DNA of 64,000 bases from Lagopus muta (Eukaryota > Chordata > Aves > Galliformes > Phasianidae): positions 47,779,972 to 47,843,971 of the forward strand of contig NC_064437.1 of assembly GCF_023343835.1 (NCBI RefSeq), written 5' to 3'. Positions 55,117 to 64,000 of this stretch are shown here, piece by piece (within the stretch, counting starts at the first letter, position 1; each line of letters starts with the position of its first letter). Under the pieces are notes generated by a model. That model saw nothing but the letters and a program-made list of their open reading frames with translations, did not search any database and had not been told where the DNA came from. The position numbers and the translations under genes were made by a program.

Positions 55117-55338
55117 GTCAAGGTATGTACCTATTTTGGACAGCGTGTGGGAGTCTAAGCTTTGTGGAGGATTGTTTTCTGCTGGAGCATGTCCTTCCAG
55201 GATCACATAGAAAAGCATAAATCTTCTGTCTGTAAAGAATTTAGGAAGTTATCTGAGTATCTCAGTCACATCAGGGTGGGCAATGACTGTCGTTCAAGAA
55301 GAGTTCTGATGTTGGAGATGGCAACTGTCTTCACTTGT

Positions 55339-60883
<5,545 letters not shown>

Positions 60884-60946
60884 GGCAGGCTGAGGAAGGG
60901 ATGCAAATTGTCAGATGAGTTTGAACTGGGACCTGCAAACTGGAGG

Positions 60947-60956
60947 TTATTTATAA
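60947..60956 (-). promoter_or_regulatory. TATA box, CYP2H gene B
   Basis: Same TTATAAATAA box as gene A, 64 bases before the ATG. The 12-base shorter distance comes from a small segment present only in the gene A leader. Confidence 0.65.
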
Positions 60957-61733
60957 GCTGTAGAAGAAAAGCACGTGGATTAAATCAGCCAATATCACCT
61001 CCCTGTTCCTGCTGAGGCAGCAGATTACTTATTAATCTGCTCAAGATTAGAATGAGCAAACTAGGGATGAACTCATTGTTAACTCTGACTTTTTTAACAC
61101 ATACAGCTTGTGTTCCTTTTGTTAATCATCCATGTGGTACTGATAATAATCTAATGCTGCCAAATGATCTCAAAATGCAGAAATAGTAGAGCCCATCTGC
61201 TGAATGTATGCTTGCTCTTGTCCTTATGCCTAGGGTGATTTCTGGCTGCTTCTCCAACATGTGTGCAGAGTGGAGGGAGCTGTGGATGAAATAGGGGCAT
61301 CTTCACAAGTGTTTTATAGGTATTTCACCTTCACTTCTCAAACGGAGTGAGAACATTGGTCTGAGGTCACGCATGCAGATTTCCAGGGAAAAAACTGCAT
61401 TTTCCCTGATCTCTTTTACGCAGTGCACAGTTTCCATAGCAATTGCTGGAAGATTTGAAAAGTTATCCACAAAGCACAGAGCCCTGTGGCAGCCTGTGCT
61501 CTCCTTCAGTGTGTGATGGTTCAAGAAACTTTCCGAATATCCAGAGAAAATGTGAAGATCCATGAAAGTTAATGGGATTCTGATCAGGGAGTAACAGAAC
61601 GAGTGGTTTTATTAGTAGTAGTTATTTAATAGAACAGAAAAGCATAGGTGATGTATTACACATCCAACTACTCTACCTCACACATACATAGTATCTAGAT
61701 CCAGTTTCTGGGATACAAATTCTGAGACAAGTC

Positions 61734-62343
61734 TGTGTGTTTGATATGCTTTAGTGAGGAAAGAGACGTGCGTCAGGAGTGTGCTGCAGCAGCAGCCCCT
61801 GCTCCGACTACTTTTGGGGCAGCCTCTATGCAAGGACACAGACAAGCAAGAGACTGTACCGGAGGCAAACCTGCAAGTGCGCCAGCACCTCTGGAAGGCA
61901 TTCTTCTGCCTTCTGGCAGATCTAGTGAATAGAAGAGAAAACTGGATGTTAAGTGGGCCTCTACACCACCTAAGAGGTCCAAGAGTACCAAAAAACGAAA
62001 ATAACCTGTTGTGGTTTGACCCATCAGGCAGCTGAACACCACACAAACGTTTGCTTCTTCCCCCCGGGTGGGATGAGGGAGGGAACTGGAAAGAACAGGA
62101 GTTGTGGGTTGAGATCAAAACTATTTCCTGAGACAGAAGAGGAAAATGGAAACAAAAGTGCAGTGATAACTGTATGTACAGGCTCAGTGTAATTACTCTC
62201 CTCTTGCTGACCAATGTACAGCGAGAATACAACTTGCTGCCGGCTGACAGCCAGGAGCAACACAAGGTCTCACTCCAAAATGCACAGTGTCAGTGTCTGC
62301 CTTACAAGACAAAGACTTTGCTATGACCAGGTGTATTAAGATC
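61734..62343. mobile_element. Insertion present only in the gene B flank
   Basis: About 610 bases absent from the otherwise matching flank of gene A (break at 48692). The middle ('gtggtttgacccatcaggca', 'gtgggatgagggagggaact') resembles a widespread avian repeat that I know only as LTR-like, family uncertain. I could not identify clear terminal repeats or a target duplication. A deletion from the gene A flank is the alternative. Confidence 0.6.
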
Positions 62344-62840
62344 CATGAAAAATTCAGCATTCAATGATTTACAAAACATGCATACTTGTAACATGCTATG
62401 CTGGTAGGGCTCAAGATAAGATAAAGATCTTGTTGTGATTCAGGTGATGGCAGAAATGCCATTTGACCAGTCAGCACAAAAGATTTGGTTAAATATTTGT
62501 GTTTGAACTCACAGGACCCAAAACACAACTCAGTTGATGCAGGACCAAGCCAGTGACGTGACTTCTGCTCTTCAGTCAATTGAAATGTGCAGCACACTGT
62601 TACACCCTGGCTTGATCTTGGAAAGTGCAAGGAAGTTAATGTAGTATCAGCCTTGGTGTGGCTTGTGCAGTGACCCTAGCAGTAAACCACTGTGTTGTTG
62701 TTCCTGTTGGTGATCGTCTTTGAATAGAGCTTAGCTTTAAAGTGTAGTCAGCATTAAATGAGAAGAGGCCCTTCCCCAAGCCAGGCAGCAAGTCAGGAGC
62801 TGGGACAGTAAGGTGACAAGTGTGCGTGCTTTGCCAACAG

Positions 62841-63056
62841 TGCATACGTTCAAGAGAAATGATGATGTGCAACTGACAATATAAAACCTCAGAAAGGCCC
62901 TGTGCAGCTGATTGGGACCAGGTGCACAACACAAATTCTGTCACACAGGAGGTTCTTCAGTTCTACTCATTTGTGCCACTGAATGTCTCCCGTGCTACAA
63001 CCACAGATGTCCCGCTCAGACTGTACCTCCTCCATTCAATCTGTTCCAAATTTTCT
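62841..63056 (+). pseudogene. CYP2-family fossil, exon 7 (copy in gene B flank)
   Basis: Nearly identical to 49179-49394, including the acceptor-like CCAACAG and the following GTAAGT. The intron 7 sequence and a 21-base start of exon 8 (63553-63573) follow as in the gene A flank. Confidence 0.78.
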
Positions 63057-64000
63057 GTAAGTGATTGTGTTCAGGCCTTGAAGTTCAGGCCTGCTGGAAG
63101 AGGCTCAGAAGCAACTCTCTCTTTTCCTCTTTCAGAATTTGCAGGAAATCAGTGAGTTTAAATTACAGTCCCAAAAGATTAGAGCTTGAGAAGCCTTCTG
63201 ATGGAAACTACTTCGGCTTGGCTCAAAGCTGTGCATGTAGCCATTATTTTTTAATAGTTAATGCAAGATGAATGTATGTGCTTAACTAACATGGGAGGTG
63301 GAGATATTGGTATCACGTCCAGGAAACAAAGCAACGGATACCAAATCTGGTGATAAGCATTTGCTGACAGTCAGTGATTTCTGTCTTAATACGCAGAGCC
63401 TTGATTAAGGCTGAAATAACCTGAGCTTTGAGATGACATCAGTAGGGAATTTAGGAAAGCTGTCTCATGCAAAGTTGTTTGATAGGCCCAACACTGAAAA
63501 AGGTGGAAGCCTCCACCCTCTAATGCAGGGTTTTTGTGTTTGTTAATCTCAGGTATCTGAGTATGCACTGTCATGGAGAAGTGAAGGCCAAACGGCAGTA
63601 GGGAACAGAGGTTCCTGCAGTGAACAAGTTACATTTGAAGAAATCAGGTAAGTGCAATGCAGACTTCATGCCTAGGTTTTGACAACATAATTTCAGCTAC
63701 TTGGATACCCATTCTCAATGTTTACTACATAGGATGCTGCTGTCTGTATTCCCTGCACTGAGACAAATCCAGCTCCAGCTCAGTCCATTTCTTGGTGTAT
63801 GGGAACTGCTGAATCACAGCCTGAACCTCTGATTGACCACCTGAGGCGAGCACTGAGTCAGCCCTGGGAGCACAGGTGAAGGCAGTTCAGCTGTGTGACT
63901 GGAAGGGTTGGAGCCTGGCTGCACCTCACCTAGACCCCATTTAAGGCCGACTGCCCCTGGGGAGGGATCTCTTTCTGGAGATTGCTCCCTTTGGCGTTTC

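Larger units (their letters stand above)
60884..64000 (-). repeat. Duplicated upstream flank of CYP2H gene B
   Basis: Matches 47821-50379, the flank of gene A, to the end of the window. The duplication continues beyond the window. Confidence 0.9.

Overview
The window looks like nuclear DNA from a galliform bird (chicken, turkey, quail or pheasant type). The evidence is many CR1 LINE fragments with the avian 3' end, an alpharetrovirus-type endogenous retrovirus, small CpG-rich promoters, and two complete genes of the avian CYP2H type. The exact species cannot be fixed from the sequence. Together BLOC1S2 and CYP2 genes suggest the region equivalent to human 10q23-q24 (inference).

Layout. 1-10.7 kb: no gene recognised, three CR1 fragments. 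10.7-27 kb, plus strand: an ABCG2-like half-transporter gene with a CpG-rich TATA promoter, a probable non-coding first exon and 15 coding exons that join in frame to 700 codons. 28.3-32.5 kb, plus strand: BLOC1S2, five coding exons, 141 codons, CpG-island promoter. 32.5-36.6 kb: no gene seen. 36.6-38.5 kb: plus-strand remains of an old CYP2 pseudogene. 40.8-47.8 kb and 55.3-60.9 kb, both minus strand: two complete nine-exon CYP2H-type cytochrome P450 genes of 491 codons each, called A and B here. They differ at about 54 residues by my count. The upstream flank of A (47.8-50.6 kb) is repeated upstream of B (60.9-64.0 kb). Both flanks carry further CYP2 fossil exons in the opposite orientation.

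50,858-55,116, plus strand: a gag-only alpharetrovirus-like provirus with two 240-bp LTRs, a tRNA-Trp-type primer binding site and broken gag frames. No polymerase was recognised. It sits 222 bp beyond the stop codon of CYP2H gene B, in antisense.

Functional theme. The ABCG2-like transporter (efflux) and the CYP2H enzymes (ER monooxygenases) both suit xenobiotic and endobiotic handling, but nothing here shows co-regulation. BLOC1S2 is a housekeeping lysosome/organelle-biogenesis subunit. The most unusual points are the fossil CYP2 exons facing the live CYP2H genes, a second diverged capsid-like segment at the 3' end of the provirus, and an abrupt replaced tract in the last exon of CYP2H gene A. 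No wholly new biological system is evident.
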